From assembly GCA_011037195.1 (NCBI GenBank), contig JAAEAF010001969.1, positions 1 to 64,000 on the forward strand: a stretch of 64,000 bases of DNA, in the 5' to 3' direction. The position numbers and the translations under genes are program-made. This DNA comes from Triatoma infestans. Its lineage: Eukaryota; Arthropoda; Insecta; Hemiptera; Reduviidae. The notes beneath the pieces were generated by a model that was given only the letters and a program-made list of their open reading frames with translations, was not told where the DNA came from and ran no database searches. Shown here piece after piece: positions 11,150 to 22,223 of the stretch (position 1 is the first letter of the stretch; each line of letters begins with the position of its first letter).

Positions 11150-13089
11150 CAGTTGTGAAGGAGAAAGAAAGTACCCCGATCTTCTCGATTTCTTCATTCG
11201 TAACCGCATTTTCTCACTATATAACCACAACGACTATATGAACTTAAACGACCTATTCTCTGACCTGTTCTCCTTGTACTAGGTATATCTCCTTTACCTA
11301 AAACCTTAAAACCTTCCCTCATTAACGGACCAGTTGACTGGGATCTATTTAGAAACACACTCGAACAGAAACTCGACTTAAAAATTCCTTTAAAAACACC
11401 CGAACCAGTATATGACAGTGTGTTTTCATCTAGTTAACTCAATCCAGCATAGTATTAGGACATCTACTTACAATAGAAAACCGACTCCTTACTAATCTTC
11501 CATTACACGTACGCTCATTAAGAACTCGTAAAAGACAAGCTAGAGCCAAATGGCCAAGAACAAGGTACCCTTCTGACAGGAGACTATTCAACCAACTAAC
11601 TCGACAACTAAGAAAATAAATTTATGACAAGTATAATAACAATTATGCAGAGTGTACCAAAACACTAAATAACAAGGGCAATACTTTATGGACTGCCACG
11701 AAAAAAATACTAAAGTATAAACAGACTTCCTCTCCTCTTTGTCATGAAAATGACTCATGGATCAGATCTGATGAGGAAAAAGCTAGCTTGTTTGCCTCAC
11801 ATCTGGCTTCAGTATTTACTTTCTTCAAGACTTAGTAGACATTCAACATGACGAACAAATACTTTCCTGCCTCGACAGTTCACCACTACCTTTGTCACTA
11901 CCACCTAAATCCTTTACGCTTAACGAAGTTCAAAACGAAATAAGATCACTTTCTATAAAGAAATCTTCAGGATATGACCTTATAACACCGACTATTCTTT
12001 TTACACTTCCTAAAAAAGCTATAATGTTCATTACCTACATTTTGAACTCCGTACGAGCCATTCATTTCCCAATGTTATGGAAATTTTCATCTACCAAAAT
12101 GATTCCCAAGCCCAAAAAACCCTCTCATAATCCTTCTTCTTACATTCTTCTCTCTCTCTTCCATTTTACCCAATCCTCAAGGGAGTATTCTCGCACCTTT
12201 TCTATATCTAATATACACAGCTGACATTCCGAATCACCTAAACACATTATCAGCTCCTTCCCATTCTTGGAAAGACCCTTGAAAAACTCCTTTATCATAT
12301 TCTAGAACCACTTAACATCATTCCCAATCACCAATTTGGCTTCAGATCCTTTCTCTCCCCCATTTAACAAACTCACCGCGTTATAGATACCATCGCCTCC
12401 GCCCTTGAGAGCAGACATTACTGCCAAAGTATCTTTTTAGATAGTGAGCAAGTCTTTGATAGGGTATGGCATGAAGGTCTTTAGTCAAAGCTCAAGGGTA
12501 TCTTTCAAAACACCTTTTATCTCATCCTAAAATCGTACCTTGTAGACAGATTTTTTCAAGTCTGTGAAGCCACCTCTCTCTCTTCGATTTACCCAATCCA
12601 CGCAGGAGTTCCTCAAGGGAGTATTCTCGCACCTTTTCTAAATCTAATTTACACAGTTGATATTCCGAATCACCTAAATACTTTTGTCTACACATTTGCT
12701 GGTGATACCACAATCCTCTCTCCGAACCCGGATCCAAAGCATCCCGTGCACTGCAATCTCACCTTACATTCCTCGAATCCTGGCTTTTAAAGTGGAAAAT
12801 TAAAGTAAACATTTCTAAATGCAAATATGTAGTGTTTACTCTGAATCGCAAAACTCTTCCTCCAATTTACCTCAATGGAATATCTATTCCGCCTGCTGAC
12901 CATGTACGCTACCTTGGACTATTCTTGGACGAAAGACTAACCTGGAACCCTCACACACGGCTCAAACGCTCCGACGTCAAAATACGTTTTAGACTTCTCT
13001 CCAAACTGCGTGGCAAACGCTCAAAATTATCGCTCTCCAACAAAAGACTCCTTTACATCTCCTTACTGAGACCACTATGGACTTACTGA
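11150..13089 (+). pseudogene. Broken jockey ORF2: endonuclease tail and reverse transcriptase
   Basis: From the start: PDLLDFFI-type endonuclease end (about 11177), pre-RT linker with ARAKWPRTRYPS (about 11542), RT block KKSSGYDLITP (11958 on, in the frame 11892-12224), an insertion at 12163-12260 (see below), NHQFGFRS (about 12329), AGVPQGSILAP (about 12603), the catalytic box reading FAGD at 12695-12706 instead of FADD, and LNGISIPPADHVRYLG (frame 12832-13089). Several frameshifts and stops occur, for instance TAG at 11834-11836. Loss of the first catalytic Asp alone would kill the polymerase. The element cannot move by itself. Confidence 0.8.
12163..12260 (+). repeat. Internal duplicated segment within jockey ORF2
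   Basis: A block of about 95 bases containing CCTCAAGGGAGTATTCTCGC repeats the later segment at about 12586-12680, minus about 13 bases. It splits the conserved stretch that should read 'SLLPILGKTLEK'. Both sites begin after the same CTCTCTCTTC. Confidence 0.7.
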
Positions 13090-13472
13090 CTGGAACTGTA
13101 CGGAACTGCCAAGCGTTCTAATCTGAACTGCATCCAAACCATCCTCCGCCAAATTACTAACAGTCCTTTCTATGTATCCACACAGATCCCAATATTCCCT
13201 TCGTCAACACTCTGGCTAATACCCTTAATAACAGATTCCACAATAGCTCCTACCACGCCCTAATCCTTTAGCCCTCACCTCACATTCCCTTCTTGGAAAT
13301 CCTCAACGACGCTTAAAGCGCCGTTGGCCTTGGAACTTTTTAAAAAGCTAATGGTAGTCATCAAGTCAATTATTTATTGAGAAATTAATTATTTAATGAT
13401 TTCATACCTTATTTACTTATTGTGAAATTAATTACAGTTATAAATTTCAAATAAAGAATTAAAAAAAAAAAA

Positions 13473-13725
13473 TTGAAATGCTTATTGCACAAATAGAAAC
13501 AAATTACTTTCAATAGAAACAATTAAATTAAAGTGAAAAAATTGTTCTTAGGTGGGGTTCCGAAGAATCTGAGACGTTAAAATTCAAACGTTTTTGTTCA
13601 TTATTGGCTCTCTATAGTGTAATCATTCTCTACGTGCCCACTGTTGGTAGGTTGGCCCTGTCCCCACCACCCACCCGCAGCTGTATATTTGTATTAAAAT
13701 ACATGAGTAAAATTTAAATTTAAAT
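13473..13725 (+). repeat. Family A repeat, right part after jockey
   Basis: It resumes with GAAATGCTTATTGCACAAAT, which is the continuation seen in the uninterrupted copy at about 3815. It ends in the module also present at 3990-4050. Confidence 0.65.
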
Positions 13726-14691
13726 GAAATGTGTGTGTTTCAAACGAGATTTTTTTTATTTTTATTTGTCTCGTCATGTATTCAATGTCTTCTCCGTATA
13801 TTATGCGCAGTTCTACGGACAAAACATCAACTACAAGCTTGTATGAGTGTGACCAATTTGGGTGGAGTGTTAATAAAATATGTTGATCGTAATGTCAGGC
13901 TGTGGATATCCGCAGGGACATCAAAATACCTGAAGAAGTGCTATAATTATGTGGGCCATCACTTCATCAAATGTTGATACACACACACACACACACATCT
14001 GCTACATATATGTACGATCTCATATTAACTAACATAGGATATTTAATGTCACCATAAACTATATAAGTTGTAAATAAGGACCATATAAATTAATATTCAT
14101 ATTTAGAGCTACTTATTGACCAGTTATAATGTAAATTTTATTATGTAAAAAAAAAAAAAGAAATATTAAAAAAAGTGATTAATAAATAAAAGTATATTTA
14201 ATTTGGTAGCATCCGTTCGTAATGTCATTTTTGTAAAGCATTAAAAATATTAAATTTACTTGGAAAAAATATATATTAGAGAGAAAAAAAAAAATTAAAT
14301 CCCTCCGGCTTTTAGTTAGTTATATTTCTCCGAAAATATTTGTATGCCGTAATAGTTTTGGGAAAACTGTCAATCATAAATATCAACAGCAGGATCGTAA
14401 TTCAACCTTGTTAGTGAAGGAAGCGCTTTATAATATATTTTGAAGTAGGGGCGGAAAAAAAAAAATTGAAAAAATAGGCACTTAACGTGTTCTATAAACT
14501 ATTTAATAAAGCTTTAAAAATATGTTATAAAATAATAAAGAAGAAAAAAAAAAAATAAAGAACATAAATATGATAATATTTTGTAAATGACCCGTTATTT
14601 ATCTGTCATATCTTTAAAAAAAGTTTTTCTTAACTAGCCAGTCCTCCCATTCCTTCATCTCCTACCTCTCTTCTTAACTAATCCTCTTTTC
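13726..14691. other. No recognised gene; (AC)n microsatellite
   Basis: (AC)n at 13979-13997. The remainder is A/T-rich with poly-A runs. The frame 13729-13977 has no recognisable domain. Confidence 0.35.
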
Positions 14692-14939
14692 ACTTTCTCT
14701 TACGCCTAGTAAGAAGAGGAGCACCGATCGTGTAAACTTTTCCAAATTGAGTTTTCACCAGAAATGTAGGTTTTGAGGTCCTCTGAGCACGGAAAAAAAA
14801 GTAGTGTGTAAACCAGATATATCAAAAATTAAAAAATCGTAAGTTCATCATCCGGAAGTGTAACTTTTCCGAACGTCTTTTTTTTTCTTCTGTTTTCCAC
14901 CATTATTCTCGAAAATGGTTCCAACGATTTTCTTCAAAC
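14692..14939 (+). repeat. Family A repeat, 5' part, interrupted by FB1b
   Basis: It starts ACTTTCTCTTACGCCTAGTA, followed by the short 5' region and the block CTCGAAAATGGTTCCAACG. The FB1b insertion follows, and the copy resumes at about 15222 with TACACAAATGAATATC. Confidence 0.7.
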
Positions 14940-14952
14940 ATCGTGTACTATC
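14940..14952 (+). repeat. Target-site duplication of FB1b, left copy
   Basis: ATCGTGTACTATC, repeated exactly at 15209-15221. Confidence 0.8.
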
Positions 14953-15208
14953 AGAGACATTTTCCGTGGTAGCCTGCTTCATTTTGTGGTCATCGACCGG
15001 TTTCGTTAGTGTGAAACTAAGTCTCACATCGACAGAGAGTTAGTGTGAAACTAAGTCTCTGTACGAGTCTGTGTTGGCACACTGTCTGAAAAACGCATCC
15101 TGAAGATGGGCGAACGCCCGAAACCGGTCGATGACCACAAAATGAAGCAGGCTACCACGGAAAATGTCTCTGATGCTTTCCAGCTCTCGGAACCAACTAC
15201 CACAACAA
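14953..15208 (+). mobile_element. FB1b: foldback element with an intact hammerhead-like motif
   Basis: The left arm (AGAGACATTTTCCGTGG to about 15005) and right arm (ending CCACGGAAAATGTCTCT at about 15171) are inverted copies. The left arm is cut short inside its hammerhead region, so only the right arm has a complete motif. The 3' tail after the right arm (TTCCAGCTCTCGGAACCAAC ... CACAACAA) has no counterpart on the left, giving the element a polarity. A perfect 13-bp duplication flanks it. There is no open frame. Long duplications and a directional tail fit retrotransposition. Confidence 0.85.
15096..15133 (+). ncRNA. Hammerhead ribozyme-like motif (FB1b), type I layout
   Basis: The order is CATC (15096-15099), CTGAAGA (15100-15106), stem II GGGC-GAAC-GCCC, GAAA, CCGGTC, GATG (15130-15133). 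Stem I pairs CATC with GATG perfectly. CTGAAGA fits CUGANGA with A at the variable position 7. The predicted cleavage is after C at 15129. Stem III would be the self-complementary ACC/GGU without loop, so cleavage is more likely between two molecules or in tandem transcripts. The motif is seen in the sequence; activity is inferred. Confidence 0.75.
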
Positions 15209-15221
15209 ATCGTGTACTATC
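15209..15221 (+). repeat. Target-site duplication of FB1b, right copy
   Basis: Identical to 14940-14952. Confidence 0.8.
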
Positions 15222-15240
15222 TACACAAATGAATATCTAT

Positions 15241-15356
15241 TATTACTAAGAGTAAGAGGAAGTATTGTAATCGTGTCACATTTTCGATATCGAGTTTTCA
15301 CCGGAAATATCCGTTTTGAGGTCCCCTGAGTCCAAAAAAGTGGTTTTTAGCAAATG

Positions 15357-15392
<36 letters not shown>

Positions 15393-16530
15393 ATGTATGT
15401 GAACAGCATAGCTCAAAAACGAAATACCGTAGAAAGTTGAAACTTGATATTCCGTTTAGATATCACCATGGCATCTGATAGTGGGTCATCTGTCAAAATT
15501 CCTCAACCGGAAGTACCACTTTACTTGTTTTTTTTACGTTTATGCGTTTTTCCCAAAAATGGCTCCGACGATTTTCTTCAAACTTAGTATATCAACTACT
15601 CATACAAAGAGCTACTACAACTTTTATTTGAAATGTTTCTCTGGAGAGGGGTGGGGTTAGTTCTTATCTAAAGTGCTATTTCACTTGATTAAACAATTCT
15701 ATCATCTAAATAATGTTAATTAGAAATTGAATATGTTGTTGAAATTCCGAGTTTTAAAAAAATTGGATAACCGGAAATGCGTTTACATTACCACTTTACT
15801 AAATGATTGTTTTTACTTTTTCGCGATTTTCTCAAAAATGTCTCCGACGATTTTCTTGAAACCTCCTAAATAAACTAAACATACAGAGATCTACAACTTT
15901 TATCTATAACATTTCTCTGGGAAAATTCATTTAAGGGCACTTTTGGATGAAGGGTGGGGTTAGGTTTTTCTCTAAAATGCTATCACACAGTTGATTATAC
16001 AATTCTATCCTCCAAAAAAAATTATTCAGAAATGAATTAATGGCCAAAATTCCGAGTTCAGGAATATTAGTAAACCGGGCGTGCGCTTTTATGGGACAGT
16101 TTTTTTCAGTTTTCGACGAATTTCATTAAATTTGGTACACAAACTACAAAAATTTGTCAATTATAATTTTGAGAACTGGAATAAGAGAAGGTTGTGTGAG
16201 TGATTCACACCAGATTTTTTTCCGGGGTAAATTGATTTTTTTTTTTATGGGTGGTTCTGGGGTTATTAGTAGTGGTAAAGTTTTCTTCTAAATCACCATT
16301 TCAGTTCAGTGTAAGGTTTTATTACCTATATAATACTTATTAATAGACATCACAGGTATTGACAGAATTCCAAATTTGAAGAAAATCAAATAAGTGGAAA
16401 TGCGATTTTACAGAATAGGTTTTTGAGTTTATTTTTTGGAATTTTCTGGAAGACAACTATAATGAAGTTTCCTTCAACCTTGGAATGCCAAGTGCACAGA
16501 TAAAAACTATCACCTTTAGTTGATTGAAGG
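15241..16530 (+). repeat. Family A repeat with several ~290-bp internal units
   Basis: The 5' end (AGTAAGAGGAAGTATTG), a (GT)n run at 15358-15392, the GAACAGCATAGCTC block, then unit motifs ACCGG at 15506, 15770 and 16074. The usual 3' end (AATAAGAGAAGGTTGTGTGA and TTCACACCAGATT, about 16180-16215) is followed by a further unit to about 16530. It is one of the two best copies for reading the unit structure. Confidence 0.75.
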
Positions 16531-17032
16531 ATAACCACCAATTATTAACCTCTTTTCTTTGAAGCAAGTTTTATGAAATTCTCAAACTATCCTAAAAGAA
16601 GTTTACCTAATTTTATCATTAATAACATAAATATATTTTCCTGATCTTCAAATTTCAAATTTGTGATAAATTATTCTACGAAATAAATTCGGATATAAAA
16701 ATAAAAAAAAACAGAAATCCTTCTAATGAAATCAATTTCACGTGGATAATAACTCAAGTTAATTTTATATAATATTACATATGTATATCCAGATTCAGAA
16801 TGGTTATGAGCATACACTTTTAATCGGGAGGTCCCCAGTACAAGTTCTGCGTATATCTGCTAGATTTTATATTCTTTTAAAAAATATTATTGGTAAAGTA
16901 GGTGCGTCCGACCCGGTCGATGACACTTAATTTGGTGGTTGGAACGTTAAGAGCCCGCCTATATATTCAGATTTTTAAATAACACTTTATCATCTTATAT
17001 TCGCTACTTCAGCAGTTTAATGGTTGGAATTT

Positions 17033-18240
17033 TGTTTCTTACTTCCTAGTAAACAGAAGTATTGCGATCGTGTCCAATTTTCCATATCGAGTTTTCACCG
17101 GACACTGGGTGAGTATGTGTGCGTCTGTGTGGTCAGCTTATCACAAAAGGTGAAAATCGCAAAAAGTTCAAATTTGATATTTAGTTTCACTGAGGTATCT
17201 GACAATGTAATTTTGGTCAAAATCGGTCAACCGGATGTATTTACCAATTTACTGAATAGTTTTTTTCAGTTTTTTGAGATTTTCTTGAAAACGGCTTCAA
17301 CGATTTTCTTTAAACTTAGGATGTCAACTACACAAATAAATAGCTTTCATTTCACTGAATCATTTTTCCGGGAAAATTCATTTAAGGGGCATTTCTTGAA
17401 GGAGGGGTTCTATTTTCCTTTAGAGTGCTATTTTAGTTTATTATACAATTCTATCATCTAAATAATATTAATTAGAATTAATTATGTTGTTGAAATTCTG
17501 AGTTCGAAGAAAATTGGTTGACTGGAAGTGCGTTTTTACTGAAGTGATTTCAGTTTTCTAGGATCTAATCCATAAATACCCCGACGGATTTCATTAGATT
17601 TGTTACACTAACTATAAATAGAGAAACCTATCACTTTTACTGGGCACTTTTTCCCAGCAAGTTTCTTTTCAAGAGTTTTTGGAGGAGGGGAAGATTATGG
17701 ATTCCATAAAAAAGTCATGTTATTAAGATAAAATTCTCCTTATTAAGATAATATTTATTGAAAAACTTATTTAATATGTTTTTCACTTAACAAATCACTT
17801 AATCACTTAACTTATTTTTTTCACTTTACAAATTTTAATAATAACAAATAATATTGTCGTAACATCAATTTAAATAATAAAGACACGTTGAAGGCTAAAA
17901 ATTGGTTATACTCCAACCAGCAATACCTAGAATAGAGGAAAGTAAATTAGCCTTACAATAATTAAATCAATATAATATATGTATCGATAACATTTATTTG
18001 AAATAACCTTTATGAAAAAAAAGAATAGATTGTAGGGGGTTCTGAGGAATTTGAACCGTTAAATTTGAAATCTTATATGGGTTTGGTTCAATGTTATTGG
18101 CGCTCTTTTCTGGACTAATCACTTCTACTATCAGCATCTCTTATATAGCTGGATAGCTACTTGTACTCATACCACCTCTCTATTTATGATGAGATAAATC
18201 ATTAAAATTTGTAGTTTAAAGCAAATTTGTCAATTAACTA
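17033..18240 (+). repeat. Family A repeat, long copy
   Basis: It starts TTACTTCCTAGTAAAC, with ATTGCGATCGTGTCC, TCACCGGACA, unit blocks with CTTGAAAACGGCTTCAACG and AATTCTATCATCTAAATAAT. The tail module GGTTCAATGTTATTGGCGC (about 18090) is shared with about 3940. The frame 17024-17461 is a reading frame through this repeat and is not called as a gene. Confidence 0.7.
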
Positions 18241-18620
18241 CTAGCAACCAACATATTTTACAAACATACCGTATTAAAAGAAAAGAATATGGTGGGGGTG
18301 GTGGAAAGGGCGCTAGTGGCGCTTTTCCCCTACTGTGGAATAAAAATTACAGTGAATAATAAAATAAATATACCTGTCATAATAGTAATATTGCTGCTGT
18401 TGGTCGTTAAAACCGTGACGTATTGCACAATTAATTCAAATCAAACTAGTTACTGACTTTTAAATGTTCAGTTTTTTTTCCCCTGACTTTGCGTGATATA
18501 AATGTATAAACAACGCACAGTTGTACGTCGACTCACATACACATAGATTATCACGAAGAAAATATAAATGGTTTTCTATTTTCTAAACTAGTTTGCTTTC
18601 TTGCTAAAATTATTTTACAT
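18241..18620. other. No recognised feature
   Basis: AT-rich, no support for a gene or repeat. Confidence 0.3.
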
Positions 18621-18961
18621 TTTTCCTTTATCTTACAATCTAATAAGAGGAAGTATTGCGATCGTGCCAGATTTTTTGAACATAAGTCTTCACCGGAAAT
18701 ACATTTTGTGGGATCTAATGAATACGAAACAAATGTTTTTAGCGAATGGTCTGTATGTACGTGTGTTCACAAAAATGGAAACTCAGGAAGCTCAAACTTG
18801 GTATTCCATTTAGGCACTGCCACCGTATTAGACACAAAGATTTCGGGCAAAATCCATCACCGGAAGTGTGACTTTAAAGAATTTTTTTTTTTCAGTTTTT
18901 CGTGATTTTCTCAAAAAAAAAAAGCTCCAACAATTTTCTTCAAATTTTATACACTATCTAC
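18621..18961 (+). repeat. Family A repeat, left part, interrupted by an I-like element
   Basis: It carries AATAAGAGGAAGTATTGCG, TCACCGGAAATACA, ACCGGAAGTGTG at about 18859 and a degraded CTCCAACAATTTTCTTC block. It ends with ACTATCTAC (18953-18961), the left duplication copy. Confidence 0.75.
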
Positions 18962-19856
18962 GCTGGGTAGGGATGGTGTGCGGAACTGGAGCAGGAATAT
19001 GTGGAATGGGCCCACAGGTACGTATCGAGAGACCGCTGGGCAGGTATTCCACAATATTCCAGGCTGAGGTATTTGCCATTAAGGTCTGCGCCGAGGAGAA
19101 CCTGCGTAGAGCCCCAAGTGACAAGATTATACGCATTTGCTCGGACAGTCAGGCTGCACTGAAAGCCCTAGAGGCTTACAGAACTACCTCTTCCCTAGTG
19201 AAGGAATGTCAAGAGGCATTGTCAAGACTCTCCAGGCACAACAAGGTACCGCTGATATGGGTGCCTGGACACATAGGAATTGAGGGTAATGAGATGGCTG
19301 ACCAACTGGCCAGGAACGGGGCAAATACTCCGTTCATTGGTCCAGAGCCTGTCCTGGGGATCACTGGCGGAGCGATTCGTGCGGCGATTAGGGATTGGAT
19401 TCGCGGTAAGCATGAAGGGCTCTGGAGGAGGAGCCCAGGAGCCACACACAGCAAAAGGATGATGCCAGGGCTATGTAAACGAAGGACCCAAATGGCTATT
19501 AGTCTGAGTAGGAGCCAGATTTCTCTGGTGACGGGTCATGGCAGGTTCAGGAAGCATCTGCACAAGGTAGGGCTTATCAGCGTGGAACCCTTGTGCAGAT
19601 TATGTCAGTAGGAGGAGGAAACGGCCCGCCACCTGCTATTTGATTGCGTAGCAACAACTAAATTGAGGTGTGAGACCTTTGGTACTTTACGACCTGAGGA
19701 ATTGGTAGCACAAGAAGATCTGGTGGTGAAAGTCCTCAAACTCCTTAGGGAGGGAGGGTTCAACTACTAGAGGTTATCGGGGATGGCATAATCAGCCTTG
19801 TTGGCTGCGTGCCAGGGTATAGCCCACCCGTGATAGGCAATAATAATAATAATAAT
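18962..19856 (+). mobile_element. 5'-truncated I-like non-LTR element with (TAA)n tail
   Basis: It begins within the RNase H domain and ends in TAATAATAATAATAATAC-like repeats (about 19839-19856). It is bracketed by a perfect 9-bp duplication, ACTATCTAC, at 18953-18961 and 19857-19865. A TAA-repeat 3' tail is characteristic of I-clade elements. Removing the element rejoins one family A unit. It is a different subfamily from the copy at 4115-5628 but has the same domain order. Confidence 0.88.
18968..19769 (+). pseudogene. RNase H and C-terminal region of an I-like ORF2
   Basis: RNase H motifs in order: GTGAGICGMG, STIFQAEVFAIK (catalytic Glu), CSDSQAALKAL (Asp), IWVPGHIGIEGNEMADQLAR (His and final Asp). 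The first catalytic Asp of TDGS is lost to truncation. A C-terminal CRLCQ is followed by an in-frame TAG (19609-19611), then EEETARHLLFDC, the rest of a CxxC..H..C motif, continuing to a second stop at 19768-19770. Apart from the early stop the frame is open over about 800 bases, so the copy is fairly young. Confidence 0.85.
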
Positions 19857-20637
19857 ACTATCTACTCTCATTAATAATATTATCACTTTGATTTGAAATA
19901 TTTTCTTGGAAAAATTAATTTTTTCAGGGTTCTCGGGTAGCATTAGCGATATGCTTACCCAATATAGTATCACTTCCGTATTATATATGGTTTTTACCAC
20001 TTGCATAATATTAATGCACATAGGAAGCATTAATAGAATAACCAAATTTGAAGAAAATCGGTTGACCGGAAGTGTGATTTTACCGAATAGGTTTTTGAGT
20101 TTGTTTTTTTTTTGAATTTTTTCAAAACCGGTTTCAACGATGTTCTTTAAACTGGACTGCTTACTGCATAGATAGAAAAGTATCGCGTCTATTATTTGTA
20201 ACATTTTTCTGAAAAAAAAAAAAAAATGATTTCAAATAGTTGTGCGAAATTTTTGGCGATAAATTTCAATTATTCACAGGCATTTGGTTCAATGTTTTTG
20301 TTGCGCTCTACTGGGCCACTCCCCCCCACACCTTCCGTTATCGAAAGTCGTGCAATTTCTGGCAAATCCATGTGTACACCTAAACGGAATATCTCGTTCT
20401 TTTTAGCTTGTTTTTTTTTAATTTTCTCGAAAACGGCAAAAATTATTTGATTTGTTTAGACAGAAGGCGCTGCTACAAATTCCACTCAGGTAAACATGTA
20501 AATCCCTACCAACTTTTTTTATGACCAGCCGAACAAATTGTTTTATAAACAAAGCAACTTTAAAGAACATTATTTAATTAAATTATATTATCAGGAGTAA
20601 GAGAAAGTCGTATGAGTGTTCTACACTAGATTTTTTT
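19857..20637 (+). repeat. Family A repeat, right part, to 3' end
   Basis: It starts with the second ACTATCTAC and has GACCGGAAGTGTGATT at about 20064 and a TCTCGAAAACGG block at about 20423. The module ACTCAGGTAAACATGTAAAT (about 20484) is also found near 27917 and 32858. The end is AGTAAGAGAAAGTCG with a damaged hairpin and a T-run. Confidence 0.75.
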
Positions 20638-21437
20638 ATTTTTTTTATTTTTAATCACATTGGTTGTTTTTAGATAAAAATACGTTTATGTCCGTTACTT
20701 ATTAAAAAATGTTTCCCACTGCATCTAACCCTAGCCTTTCTTACAGACGAACGAACCTAGATATGATTAATCATTCTTCAAACACCGGTTCTGTAATACT
20801 TATATATATATATAAGAGTATACATTTTTTTTTTTTTTTTATACTTTGAAGGGAAGCTAGGATTTTTCCCCAGTATTTTTGAGTGGTCCTCTGAGGGTAT
20901 AAAGACCTAGGCGTGCGTGGATCAATCAATCAATCTTGTATAAAAAAAAAACCAGTCACTTTTTAACATTAAGGGGAGAGAAACAGTCTGGTAGGAGGGG
21001 GTGGGGTGAAAGGGTGAACTGAGATGAGGTAAAAACATACCATCAATAATGTTTCTACATCGGCTTGCTTATCCCACAGATATACCTTGTAAAAATGTAA
21101 TCGTCACTTTTCTTGTACATTGGCGCTAATAGAACTGAGAATTGTAGGAGTTTGGTAAAGAGGTTTTCGTATAGAAATACTGGCTGGTTTGGAGGAAGTT
21201 TTCCTGGATGGGTGATAGAGTGGGGAAGGAAAAAAAAACTTGGAAAGGAAAGTTTGTCGGGAAAAAACCTAACTACACTAGGCTGGTATCTCGCTCGGGC
21301 CCCAAGAGAATATAACCCTATCCGAGAGGGAAAGGATACTGTGACAAAACTGGATGATGGATGGTTAGTTACCTTGGAGGGGAAAAGAGAGAAAAAAAAA
21401 GAATTTTTGACAGGGACTGTACCTATGTGTTACTAAA
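20638..21437. other. No recognised gene
   Basis: A G-rich stretch at 20970-21400 and a frame at 21113-21436 show no domain. (ATCA) repeats lie near 20920. Confidence 0.3.
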
Positions 21438-21850
21438 ACTCTGCTTTGAAACACTCACACGACTTTCTCCTACTGTCTTTATTATAACATTAATAATTAA
21501 CAATTTTTTATTTTCGCTTACTGTGAAATATTGCTATCGTGTCAAATTTTCTATATAGAGTTTTCATCGGAAATACTCGATGAAGTTTTTCCCCTGAGTC
21601 TGAAAAATTGGTTTTTAGAAAATATATAAATATATAAATTTCGTTTGGGTATCACACCATAGTATCCGACAGGAAGTTATCTGTCAGGAGTTCCTCAACC
21701 GGAAGTGCTATTGAGGCTACAACTCTTATCTATAACATTTCTCAGGAAAATTTCATTTAAGGAGACTTTGGGGGGGGGGGGAACTGGGGTTATGTTTTCC
21801 TCTAAATTGCTTTTTAGTTTATTTAATATTAATAATAGTTAATAAATAGT
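21438..21850 (+). repeat. Family A repeat, rearranged copy
   Basis: It begins with the reversed 3' end (AAACACTCACACGACTTTCT), then reads on the plus strand (ATTGCTATCGTGTCAAAT, CTCAACCGGAAGTGCT, ATTTCATTTAAGGAGAC). Confidence 0.6.
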
Positions 21851-22223
21851 TATTATTATTTAAATGTATTTATGACAAACAATCGCTTTCTGGATCCGAG
21901 TAGATTACTGCACTCGAATTAAACATAAACTCGGCTCTTTTGAGTGTAATCCCAGGAAGTGTCAGTCTGTAGAAGATAAAGGGACCCTCTGAAGCAAATG
22001 CAGCAGAGAGAACGAAAACACCAGCATACGTGCTCGGGAAATGCCCTAATAATATATATATATCCTTCTCATTACTTGACGACACCATAATGTGAAATAC
22101 AAAATTATGGAGTTAATGACAAAAAAAAGGTTTTACCTGGCTTGAAAAAGTGTCCGGTAATGATACGTACTGGATCAGTGAGATATGCCTTTTATCATTG
22201 CATTTGCTAAGAACAGTAAAGCC

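Larger units (their letters stand above)
11126..13472 (+). mobile_element. 5'-truncated jockey-type non-LTR retrotransposon
   Basis: This is a plus-strand non-LTR element beginning near the end of the endonuclease domain and ending in a poly-A tail (13461-13472). It is flanked by TTGGAATGCTTA (11114-11125) and TTGAAATGCTTA (13473-13484), a 12-bp duplication with one mismatch. Both flanks are family A, so removing the element restores one repeat unit. The protein remnants (DWDLFRNTLEQ, ARAKWPRTRYPSDRRLFNQL, KSSGYDLITPTIL) match the jockey clade as I know it. There is no RNase H domain, as expected for jockey. Confidence 0.85.

Noticed and set aside
17024..17461. 145-residue frame
   Set aside because: It runs through family A repeat blocks and is not kept open in other copies.
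19767..20204. 145-residue minus frame
   Set aside because: It crosses the junction between the I-like element tail and family A, so it is accidental.
21113..21436. 107-residue frame in a G-rich patch
   Set aside because: No recognisable domain and strongly biased composition.
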